Translations under genes and position numbers: made by a program
Origin: Paracoccaceae bacterium
GTDB taxonomy: Bacteria > Pseudomonadota > Alphaproteobacteria > Rhodobacterales > Rhodobacteraceae
Assembly (NCBI GenBank): GCA_028874915.1
Contig: JAPPHA010000034.1
Span: 1 to 64,000, forward strand
DNA: 64,000 bases
Direction: 5' to 3'
The notes under the pieces: generated by a model
What the model was told of the DNA's origin: nothing
Databases searched by the model: none
What the model saw: the letters and a program-made list of their open reading frames with translations, nothing else
In this document: positions 16,949-24,265 of the stretch, piece by piece
How positions within the stretch are numbered: position 1 is the stretch's first letter
How the letters are laid out: the number at the start of each line of letters is the position of its first letter

Positions 16949-16961
16949 TTGTATACGAATG
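16946..16961. promoter_or_regulatory. near-perfect palindrome at divergent catabolic promoter
   Basis: CATTTGTATACGAATG is symmetric around GTATAC with one mismatched pair over 16 bases. It covers the start codon of the FAD-subunit gene and lies in the divergent region shared with the luciferase-like gene. Size and symmetry suit a MarR dimer, and a MarR gene ends the operon. Other regulator families also use TTGTATACAA-like sites, so the assignment is inferred. Confidence 0.55.
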
Positions 16962-17180
16962 ATAGGAAGCGGTCACGGATGCTGTCAATTTCAAACTCGC
17001 CCCTTGCGCGTGTGCCTGACCGGCCGGCCCCGTTCGTCTTCAGGACCATCATTGCCAGCGACCGGGAATTCCGGGACAAGGGCGCGCGGGCGACCACCGT
17101 CACCGAATCCGAGACGGGACCAGTGGCCCGGAACGCTCGACCTGCTTCAACAGGACTCCCAGCCAACCGGATCGCACCGC

Positions 17181-18227
17181 ATGGAATTCAGCGTTCAGCT
17201 TTCGGCCTATTATCCGGACAAGGATTATGGCGGAGACCGCCTCTACGCCGACATGCTGGAGCAGGCTGCGCTCTGCGACGCCTGCGGCTACGACGCCGTC
17301 TCGATCACCGAACATCACCTGCTCAACATCCTGCTGATGCCGGCGCCGCTCCAGTTTGCCGTGAAGATCGCCTCCCTGACGAAACGGGTGAAGATCATGA
17401 CGTCCGTCGTGGTCCTGCCAATTCATGACATGCGGATTCTGGCGGGCGAGATTGTCGTTGCCGACATCTTCACTGACGGGCGGCTGCTGCTTGGTGTCGG
17501 CCGGGGCGCCTTCGGGTTCGAAATGGACCGGCTCGGCGTGCCCCTGTCCGAGAGCCGGGCCCGATTCGACGAGTTGCTGGACGTGCTGACGGCCCTGCTC
17601 CGGGAGGAGGAGGTCGCCTGGGATGGCGACCACTACCAATTTTCTCCGCTTACCATCATGCCGAGACCGATCCGGCCGGGCGGCCCGCCGGTCATGATGG
17701 CGGTGATGAACCCGGATGGCATCTATCACTGCACCCGCAGGGGGTTTCACATCCAGACAACGCCACTTGCCGGCAACCACCAGTTGTTGCTTGACCAGGT
17801 CGCCGCCTTCACCCGGGCGAAAGCGGAGATGGGGGAAGCCGGTCGGGAACTGACCCTGTCGCTGTCACGGGTCGCCTTTGCTGTTGCCAGCGCCGCCGAT
17901 GCGAACCGGGCGATCACGTCCGCCGACGACTACTATGCCCGCTTCGACAATGTCTTTACCGGGCCCGGCATCGTCGACGCCGGGATGATCCGGCCACTGC
18001 CCCGAAGCCAGACCCGGGCCGAACTCGCCGACAGCCTGCTTGTGGCCACCCCGGACGAGCTGATCGACAAGCTGAAGCCCTACGAAGAGGCCGGGATCGA
18101 CCGTGTCATCCTCAACATGAACTTCGGTGCCGGACAGGCCGCAACGCTCGAGAGCATCCGTCTGTTCGCGGAAGAGGTCATGCCGCATTTCAGTGGACGG
18201 AAATCGGCTGTTGACGCCGGGAAATGA
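17181..18227 (+). CDS. luciferase-like flavin-dependent oxidoreductase
   Basis: A 348-residue TIM-barrel protein of the bacterial luciferase-like monooxygenase family. Visible blocks are ACGYDAVSITEHHLLNILLM (residues 32-53), FTDGRLLLGVGRGAFGFEMD, ESRARFDELLDVLTALL and a C-terminal ATPDELIDKLKPYEEAGIDR. Such enzymes use reduced FMN supplied by a reductase and oxygen to oxidise small molecules; some cleave azaheterocycles, for example RutA. It is divergent from the molybdenum hydroxylase operon and shares its 232-bp promoter region. It may therefore act on the same compound class or on an intermediate. No flavin reductase gene is adjacent. Confidence 0.87.
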   Translation: MEFSVQLSAYYPDKDYGGDRLYADMLEQAALCDACGYDAVSITEHHLLNILLMPAPLQFAVKIASLTKRVKIMTSVVVLPIHDMRILAGEIVVADIFTDGRLLLGVGRGAFGFEMDRLGVPLSESRARFDELLDVLTALLREEEVAWDGDHYQFSPLTIMPRPIRPGGPPVMMAVMNPDGIYHCTRRGFHIQTTPLAGNHQLLLDQVAAFTRAKAEMGEAGRELTLSLSRVAFAVASAADANRAITSADDYYARFDNVFTGPGIVDAGMIRPLPRSQTRAELADSLLVATPDELIDKLKPYEEAGIDRVILNMNFGAGQAATLESIRLFAEEVMPHFSGRKSAVDAGK

Positions 18228-19490
18228 TCCATTGGCCCGGATGGGCGACCGGGACCTGCGCCTTGTACGGTTACAATACGTTTGTGACGTCTGACTGTCG
18301 GGTCCGTTCGACGTCGGGGTAGCGCCGAGGCGCCAGGAACAACTCATCCCAGCCAATGAAACAGGATCTCGTCGAAAGCGTGCAGAGTGTCATGATGGCA
18401 TTGTTTTTGGCAGGATTCATGGAGGAATTCGTTAAGTAGGCGGCGCCTGGATGGCGCGTCCGCAAATTCTTGGGAGACCGAAACGACCGAAAGAGCCTCA
18501 CTCTTCATCGGACTTTGGCACCTGCGCCGTCACTACGCGTCCTGTCTTCCGGCAGGTTTCCGGAGGTCAATTCTGAAGCGACTATCAGTCCATTCTGGTC
18601 GTCGCATCAGGAGCATACGCCACGCGGGATCGAGTGTTGCATCGTTGGAGGCACCGGCCACTTTCACCGCGCCCAGAGGCTCACGGACGCCGGGACGGTC
18701 GACTTGTCAAGGCCAAAAGCAGTCGACGCCCGCGACGACGCCGGTGATTACGGCGAAGGAGTGCATTCCGCAGACCCGGTAGATACTCAGTCAGCAACGG
18801 AGAAATTAATCGTCGCCAGTTCCGATCGCCACGTTCTCAGACGGTAAAGTGCGCACACGTCCTGCCAAAGTCGTCATCCTGATTCAGGACCCGTTCGGTA
18901 CAAAATCCTTCGCTATAGATCGGATTCGAAAGGATTCTTACGTTCCATTCCCCAGGATACAATCTTGGCTGGTCAAGTACGCCGTGTTGCCCACATGTAC
19001 CTTGTAATGGGTGTGACGCGCAGCCGCTACAGTGATTTCGTGTTAGGATCCAGTGCAAGGACGGGCAGGAAACCTATCTTATTATCTATGGACATTAGTT
19101 TCGGGTGTCAGTTGGGATCTGCAGGCCGTGATGCGCCAAACGATCAACCGCCATAACCGTTCGGCAGTGCGGAAAAACGGGAACTCTGCCCGCAGCTAGA
19201 TTTCGGCACTTGGGAACAATCTTCGATAGCCGAAAAATCTGTTCCAGTGTTGCTGCAATGTCTTGGATGTTCAGTTCGGTTGCTGCGGTTTGAGGGAAAA
19301 CCTTACATGTCGGGCGATAAGTCCAGCCTAGTGTTCCGGATATCCTCTGTTGCGTCGGACTCCTATTTCAGTATGACGGTCTCATACAGCAGAATGATCC
19401 AAGCGGGAAATGGGAACATCATCAGCCTCGATATTTGCTTCTTCCATCTGCCCAACGCCGACTGTTTTGGACAAAATGAAATGATCCGAT
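18228..19490. other. gene-poor boundary between catabolic and defence blocks
   Basis: No convincing gene is visible in about 1.26 kb. Small open frames exist on both strands (for example 18271-18501 minus and 19247-19504 plus), but none shows a family signature. The right part (about 18.8-19.5 kb) looks more AT-rich than the flanking catabolic genes, as expected at the edge of acquired DNA. No tRNA, direct repeat pair or integrase was recognised that would mark an insertion site. Confidence 0.45.
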
Positions 19491-20723
19491 TCAGTAAGTC
19501 CTGAATCCGGAACGATGTTTCACGCACTGGATGAATTCCCGCAAGCTCCAGAGCCACCCCTGCTGCGCGTCAGTATAGCTTTCCTGAACAGGCTGCGGGA
19601 CCACGAGCTGAAGGCTGGATTCTTCCATTTGCGCCGTTTGGGTCTCGGAAATTCCCGGTTCCAGCGTCAAGAGATGTTTCCTCGGAATTTTCGACGCCTC
19701 CACCAGAACCTGCCGCCAGCGGTCCTTGCAAGTTGACTTGGCGCCGAGCATTGTGAGGCAGGGCGAACCCTCAGGCGGTGCCATTCGGTAAGCCTGGATG
19801 CCAGGGAACAGGAAATCCGGCCTGTGATTGTTCTCGGTTACTACACCCCGGATATACTCGACGCCGTATGCTTGAAAGATGGCCTCCAAGTGGTTTTCAA
19901 GCGCGTATCCCATCCGGGACTTCCGACGATTGTGCACGCTGAGCGAAAACCGGACGAAGCCATCCACATGCGTTCCGTTATCGTCGATGAACCCCTCTTC
20001 CAGTCGGGTTGACACGATTCTTCTCTCAAGCCGACGAAACAGCGCCTCCTCATGGTTCAGCCAAGCGATGAGAGCTGCATCAGGATCATCGTCGACGCAT
20101 ATTCCGGGAAGGGTTGCACGGGCGGTGGCCGAAAACTCGGCCGTCGACGGAAATTCGTTTCCGAACATTTCAATTATTCCGTCCAGCCTGTCGACATCCG
20201 GTGCCTCAATCTCGACACCGAGTTCGTCCAGAATGTAATGTGCTGCGAAACCCAGTTCCGGTCCGTCGTCCGAAAGTTCCCGCGACACGAATCCCCGGTC
20301 CCCGGGACGCACATCGAACAGCCAGGACAATTGCCGTTCGCTCGTGGAACCGCCTAGTGCAACGATGAAGTAAAGCATCCCGGCACTGTTTATCGCTAGG
20401 AACAGGGAATCCCCTTCCTGCATGGCTTCTGTGACCGGATTGGACTGGTAGTAGAGCCTCCACTCCGGTCTCCTGTGGGGCTGTTGTTCGCGCGTGTCGT
20501 AGTGGGTAGCGGTTCCCTCGACGGTTTTTCCGTCCTGGTCCCTTCCCAGCCAGATATAGACCGTTGGATTGTCCCGGCGTCGGAACGCACCCAGAAACTG
20601 GTCCACCATCTCCCGGGTTGTGCCCACTTCATGTTGATTCGATCTTGCGCGGTCGGCGTCGACCGCCGACAGGCGCTTGACACCTACACCTGCAAAACAG
20701 TCACGCAGGCGTCCGCGTCTCAT
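19491..20723 (-). CDS. EcoRII-like type II restriction endonuclease
   Basis: A 410-residue protein, close to the length of EcoRII. The N-terminal part (about residues 35-185) corresponds to the effector DNA-binding region. The C-terminal catalytic part contains HRPDFLFPG, then GAKSTCKDRWRQVLVEA (a PD-(D/E)XK nuclease core), KIPRKHLLTLEPGISETQT and LQLVVPQPVQESY, which are hallmarks of EcoRII-C. Its start overlaps the end of the Vsr gene by 23 nt, and the methyltransferase is two genes upstream, so it is the nuclease of this restriction-modification set. EcoRII cuts at CCWGG; a similar target here is an inference. Confidence 0.87.
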   Translation of the reverse strand: MRRGRLRDCFAGVGVKRLSAVDADRARSNQHEVGTTREMVDQFLGAFRRRDNPTVYIWLGRDQDGKTVEGTATHYDTREQQPHRRPEWRLYYQSNPVTEAMQEGDSLFLAINSAGMLYFIVALGGSTSERQLSWLFDVRPGDRGFVSRELSDDGPELGFAAHYILDELGVEIEAPDVDRLDGIIEMFGNEFPSTAEFSATARATLPGICVDDDPDAALIAWLNHEEALFRRLERRIVSTRLEEGFIDDNGTHVDGFVRFSLSVHNRRKSRMGYALENHLEAIFQAYGVEYIRGVVTENNHRPDFLFPGIQAYRMAPPEGSPCLTMLGAKSTCKDRWRQVLVEASKIPRKHLLTLEPGISETQTAQMEESSLQLVVPQPVQESYTDAQQGWLWSLREFIQCVKHRSGFRTY

Positions 20724-21174
20724 GGCACCTGACCTCCAGTATTTTTCGGTCGGACTCCAGCCATTCCGTGCAACGGTCTGCTATGGCTGCGACTGGAATA
20801 CGTCCCCGCCCTTTGAGGGCGCATTCCCAGATCGTTGCCACGCGCCATCCTGCGTCAAGCAAAGCGGAACGCTGCCTGCGATCGCGTGCAACATTCGAAG
20901 TGATCTTGTCCCTCCAGAACTCTTCGCGGGTCCCGGGCCACCTGAACAGATGACAGTCGTGGCCGTGCCAGAAGCAACCGTGCACAAAGATGACCGCCCT
21001 ATGTTTCGTCAGCACCAGATCGGGCTTGCCCGGTAGACCCTTGCAACGCAGGCGGAACCGGAAACCGCGCCGGTGCAATGCAGACCTGATCGCGAGTTCC
21101 GGCTTCGTATCGTGGCCACGGATGCCGGCCATCATCCGACTGCGGACTTCGGGCGTGACCGTATCCGCGGGCAT
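20701..21174 (-). CDS. vsr: very short patch repair endonuclease (Vsr)
   Basis: A 157-residue protein of normal Vsr length. Family signatures are RSRMMAGIRGHDTKPEL, LPGKPDLVLTKHRAVIFVHG, the zinc-site pattern CFWHGHDCHLF and DAGWRVATIWECAL. Vsr nicks next to T:G mismatches made by deamination of 5-methylcytosine, so it protects the genome at sites methylated by the neighbouring cytosine methyltransferase. The gene lies 3 nt after the methyltransferase stop and overlaps the restriction enzyme gene, so it is part of one operon. Confidence 0.95.
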   Translation of the reverse strand: MPADTVTPEVRSRMMAGIRGHDTKPELAIRSALHRRGFRFRLRCKGLPGKPDLVLTKHRAVIFVHGCFWHGHDCHLFRWPGTREEFWRDKITSNVARDRRQRSALLDAGWRVATIWECALKGRGRIPVAAIADRCTEWLESDRKILEVRCHETRTPA

Positions 21175-21177
21175 GAT

Positions 21178-22437
21178 TCAGCCAGCCAATGCCGGTTCCG
21201 GAAGAAGGAATTCGGCCTGTCTTGCCGACGGTACCTCCCGCCCCTCCCTCGCAAGAAGGTCTGCAATGTGTGGTTTCATGAGTTGTGCGACGGCACGTAC
21301 GACGGGAACCACCACAGCATTGCCGAACTGGCGGTAGGCCTGGGTATCGGACACCGGAATCCGAAATCCCGTTTCGCCCTGTTTTTCGAAGCCCATCAGA
21401 CGGGCGCATTCGCGAGGTGTCAGTCGCCTCGGACGCCTGTCCCTTTGCCTGACGAGAATCTCTGAACCGTCCTTATGGTAGCGGGCCGAAAGGGTGCGGG
21501 TGACATCGTCCGGCCCGAAAAGGGAATAACCGAACCCGTTGCCCGCTCGCCTGTGCCGTTCCTTGTATTCCTGCAGGTAATTCCACAGATGCGCGGTAAG
21601 TGTATACTTCGGATCAACTACTGTCTCGAGGATGCTCCCCAGAACAGGCCCTGGCCCTGCCGGGATCGCCAGTCTGTCAAAACCGAAGGACGTCCTTTCC
21701 CTGAAGCCCACAATGAAAATCCTCTCGCGCTTTTGAGGCACCCAAGGAGAGGAATCGATGACACGGGTACTGACGTTGTAACCGAGATCATGCCCGAGGA
21801 CGTGCATGATCGTCGCAAACGTCCTGCCCCTGTCATGCCGCTCGAGGTTTCTGACATTCTCGAGCAGGAAGGCAGGAGGTCGATGGTGTTCCAGAATCCT
21901 GGCGAGGTCGTAGAAAAGGGTACCCTGGGTATCGCAAAGGAATCCATGCGGCCGTCCGAGTGCGTTCTTCTTGGACACGCCCGCGATGGAAAACGGTTGA
22001 CACGGGAACCCGGCCAACAGAACGTCATGCTTCGGTATGGTCTGCGGTTCCGCTGCCCAAGGGCGAATGTCGCCCGCGAATTCATGGTCACTGTCTGCCG
22101 GTTCCGGGAAGTTTGCGGAATAAGTCTCCCTGCAGAACCGGTCCCACTCCGAACTGAACACGCACCGTCCGCCGATCTCCTCGAACGGCAGGCGCAGACC
22201 GCCAATGCCGGCGAACAGGTCGACAAAGCGGAAGCCCTCCGGGCTGCCGTCCCGGCAGCGGTCATCGGCGACCTCACGGAGCAATAACAGCTTAAGCGGA
22301 TCGATCCGCTTCGTCTCGCCCTTGATGTATCGCCGTACAGTCCTGGAACTGACGCCCAAGAGACCCGAAGCCTCTTCGATTCCCAGCCCCGCTCGGGAAA
22401 TCAGTCCGGAAAATTCGGTATTGCCGGTCGGATCCAA
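21178..22437 (-). CDS. dcm: DNA (cytosine-5-)-methyltransferase with N-terminal HTH
   Basis: A 419-residue C5-cytosine methyltransferase. Motif I FVDLFAGIGGLRLPF is at residues 71-85, motif IV GFPCQPFS at 143-150 with catalytic Cys146, motif VI ENVRNLE near 193, motif VIII PQKRERIFIVG, and motifs IX-X RRLTPRECARLMGF and QFGNAVVVPV. Residues 14-45 form a helix-turn-helix (EEASGLLGVSSRTVRRYIKG), as in M.EcoRII- and M.SsoII-type enzymes that repress their own genes. Three TGTCA/TGACA inverted repeats lie 14-74 nt upstream of the start, which fits self-regulation. It should modify the site cut by the linked EcoRII-like enzyme. Confidence 0.95.
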   Translation of the reverse strand: MDPTGNTEFSGLISRAGLGIEEASGLLGVSSRTVRRYIKGETKRIDPLKLLLLREVADDRCRDGSPEGFRFVDLFAGIGGLRLPFEEIGGRCVFSSEWDRFCRETYSANFPEPADSDHEFAGDIRPWAAEPQTIPKHDVLLAGFPCQPFSIAGVSKKNALGRPHGFLCDTQGTLFYDLARILEHHRPPAFLLENVRNLERHDRGRTFATIMHVLGHDLGYNVSTRVIDSSPWVPQKRERIFIVGFRERTSFGFDRLAIPAGPGPVLGSILETVVDPKYTLTAHLWNYLQEYKERHRRAGNGFGYSLFGPDDVTRTLSARYHKDGSEILVRQRDRRPRRLTPRECARLMGFEKQGETGFRIPVSDTQAYRQFGNAVVVPVVRAVAQLMKPHIADLLAREGREVPSARQAEFLLPEPALAG

Positions 22438-22450
22438 ACCGCGACCTCTG

Positions 22451-22511
22451 TGTCAATTTTTGACAGAATGTCACAGATTGACACAGCAGACAAGCCTGTC
22501 TTCGGCTGACA
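22451..22511. promoter_or_regulatory. three 15-bp TGTCA-N5-TGACA operators upstream of dcm
   Basis: Three inverted repeats of equal length occur: TGTCAATTTTTGACA (22451-22465), TGTCACAGATTGACA (22469-22483) and TGTCTTCGGCTGACA (22497-22511). All lie just upstream of the methyltransferase start. The left sites are close to perfect and the third has one half-site mismatch. The likely binder is the helix-turn-helix of the methyltransferase; a repressor encoded elsewhere is the alternative. Confidence 0.7.
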
Positions 22512-22583
22512 CAATTCGAAGCACGAAAACGTCAAAGAAATAGTGTTGGACACCGGCCCGTGACTCCGGGGTCTGTCTGCTTC

Positions 22584-23435
22584 TCAAGATTCCTGTTGGA
22601 GTTTGCCTCCGCCGAATATACCACGAACCCAACCGAACCCCCGAGAACCCGGTTCTTCCGCCACGCGGTCCATCCCGTTTCCCCGCTCGGAACGGGCCCT
22701 CGCGCGTTCCGCACAGGTATCCATGATTTTGTCCACTTCCTCATCGGACATCGTCTCGAACAGAACACCGCCACCGTCCCGGTTGAGAACGATCATGAAC
22801 TCCCGGAAAGCACGCTCGGTCGAAGTGATCCACAGATTCCGCCGCATGACCCGGACAACAGCTTTTGCCAGAGGTGGCCGGGCCGTCGTGTTCGACCGTT
22901 CGACGAAGTTGCTCCGGATATCTGCGGTTTTCAAGATCAGATCCAGCGCACCCTCCGGATCTTCGGGATCCGCTATTGCTGCCACATGCATGTTCCACCA
23001 CAGGCGGGAAAGCGCATTGTCGTCACGGATCCCGTTAAGGTCATTGCCGAACAGGTGTCGGTGAACCTGACGGTCCAACTGCTCTTCTTCGAGGCCGCGG
23101 AGCCATCGGGAACGGGCATAGTCAAGACATTCGACGTGCGACAGGCGGACCCAGACGCGCTCCTCGCGCGCGAGCGCCGGCGTCATACCCGGCAGGGCCC
23201 TGTACAGAATTGCGGAAGCCGACCTGTCCCCTTCCGCCGTTCTCCGCATTCCGTCGAGACTTGCCAGAAGATCGCTATCGATGTTCACTCCGCCGGCTTC
23301 GATTGCCCATCCGTTTTCCCGTTCGAGGTCTGTGAAATCGCCCGCCGCATATCGCTCGCGATGCCGGGTGACATTCCGGCGCAACTCGCCCAGCTTTGCC
23401 TCGGACAGGTAATGCAACCGGTCCTGCTGCATCAT
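22584..23435 (-). CDS. DUF6339-like protein, defence operon third gene
   Basis: A 283-residue soluble protein that I tentatively place in DUF6339. Features include LREERVWVRLSHVECLDYAR-like sequence (ALAREERVWVRLSHVECLDY), a run of WLRGLEEEQLDRQVHRHLFG, WWNMHVAAIADPEDPEGALD and ADIRSNFVERSNTTARPPLA. The C-terminal 50 residues are charged, then glycine-rich. Its ATG overlaps the upstream stop as ATGA. It ends 73 nt before the operator array of the methyltransferase gene. DUF6339-type proteins occur near ATPases and methyltransferases in defence loci as far as I recall; no catalytic motif is evident. Confidence 0.65.
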   Translation of the reverse strand: MMQQDRLHYLSEAKLGELRRNVTRHRERYAAGDFTDLERENGWAIEAGGVNIDSDLLASLDGMRRTAEGDRSASAILYRALPGMTPALAREERVWVRLSHVECLDYARSRWLRGLEEEQLDRQVHRHLFGNDLNGIRDDNALSRLWWNMHVAAIADPEDPEGALDLILKTADIRSNFVERSNTTARPPLAKAVVRVMRRNLWITSTERAFREFMIVLNRDGGGVLFETMSDEEVDKIMDTCAERARARSERGNGMDRVAEEPGSRGFGWVRGIFGGGKLQQES

Positions 23436-24265
23436 TCCGCATCCGCCACCAGTGCCGCGAGCAAACCCGCCGGGCCGCCAAGCAACTTCTGGGCGCTCTC
23501 GAGGATCGATGAACCTGCCAAGAGATCGATGCCATTTGCGTCACACTTGGCGACGAAAGTCCCATACCAACGGTATCCCTGAAACCCGTCCCCGGACTGA
23601 CGCAAGGCATCCAGCACCTCCATCACCGCCGGCAGGTACACGGCGTTCATCACTACGGGACGCCCATCTGCCCTCTCCCGCAGAAGCCGAATTGTTTCGT
23701 ATGTTCCGGGACCGGCCAAGATCGTGATCCGATCCCGTTCAGGATCCACCTGCAGAGTCCCCTCGGGCACATCCGGAGAACGGTCGAGCTCGAAGATGCT
23801 CTCGATCGGTCTGAGCTTCGCCTGCCCCACCGAAATGATATGTTCCGCACCCACCGCGATGATGTCACCCCGATCCAGCGTCACCGGAGGCGAAAACTCC
23901 GGATTGATCGTGCCGGGATCCCATTCGACGAGATCCTCAAGGAGCCAGATGACCGGACGCAGCGACACCCGGTTCAGCAGTTCCCCCGCAGCGAAGTCAG
24001 ACTTGCCCCGAGGCCACGACATGGGCCGCAGTTCGGCAAAGAAGGTATCCGTACAACGTGTAAAGCAACCGGCTGCCGCCCGCTCTGATTCCACCAGCTG
24101 CCGGACCCCTGGCTCCGACAGTGTGATGGCGTGCTCGAGAGTCAACGCACCGGATCGCATGTCCTCGATCAATGTGAATTCCACATCAAATCCGCCGACA
24201 GTGAAATCGCCTGTCTCCAGACCGAGGACGGGGTGCGGAAAGCGGGTTTCATGCGACAGTCTCAT
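23432..24265 (-). CDS. unknown protein, defence operon second gene
   Basis: A 277-residue soluble protein that I do not recognise. It has no signal peptide or membrane segment. Recognisable stretches are LRPVIWLLEDLVEWDPGT (about residue 100), an acidic and hydrophobic beta-rich middle (VTLDRGDIIAVGAEHIISVG) and YETIRLLRERADGRPVVMNA followed by VYLPAVMEVLDALR. It overlaps both neighbours by 4 nt (ATGA), so it is made with the GHKL ATPase and the DUF6339-like protein and probably forms a complex with them. No nuclease or helicase motif was found. Confidence 0.6.
   Translation of the reverse strand: MRLSHETRFPHPVLGLETGDFTVGGFDVEFTLIEDMRSGALTLEHAITLSEPGVRQLVESERAAAGCFTRCTDTFFAELRPMSWPRGKSDFAAGELLNRVSLRPVIWLLEDLVEWDPGTINPEFSPPVTLDRGDIIAVGAEHIISVGQAKLRPIESIFELDRSPDVPEGTLQVDPERDRITILAGPGTYETIRLLRERADGRPVVMNAVYLPAVMEVLDALRQSGDGFQGYRWYGTFVAKCDANGIDLLAGSSILESAQKLLGGPAGLLAALVADAE

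Noticed and set aside
18271-18501. A small minus-strand frame that might be a transposase relic at the edge of the defence block.
   Set aside because: No transposase motif or inverted repeats were found around it.
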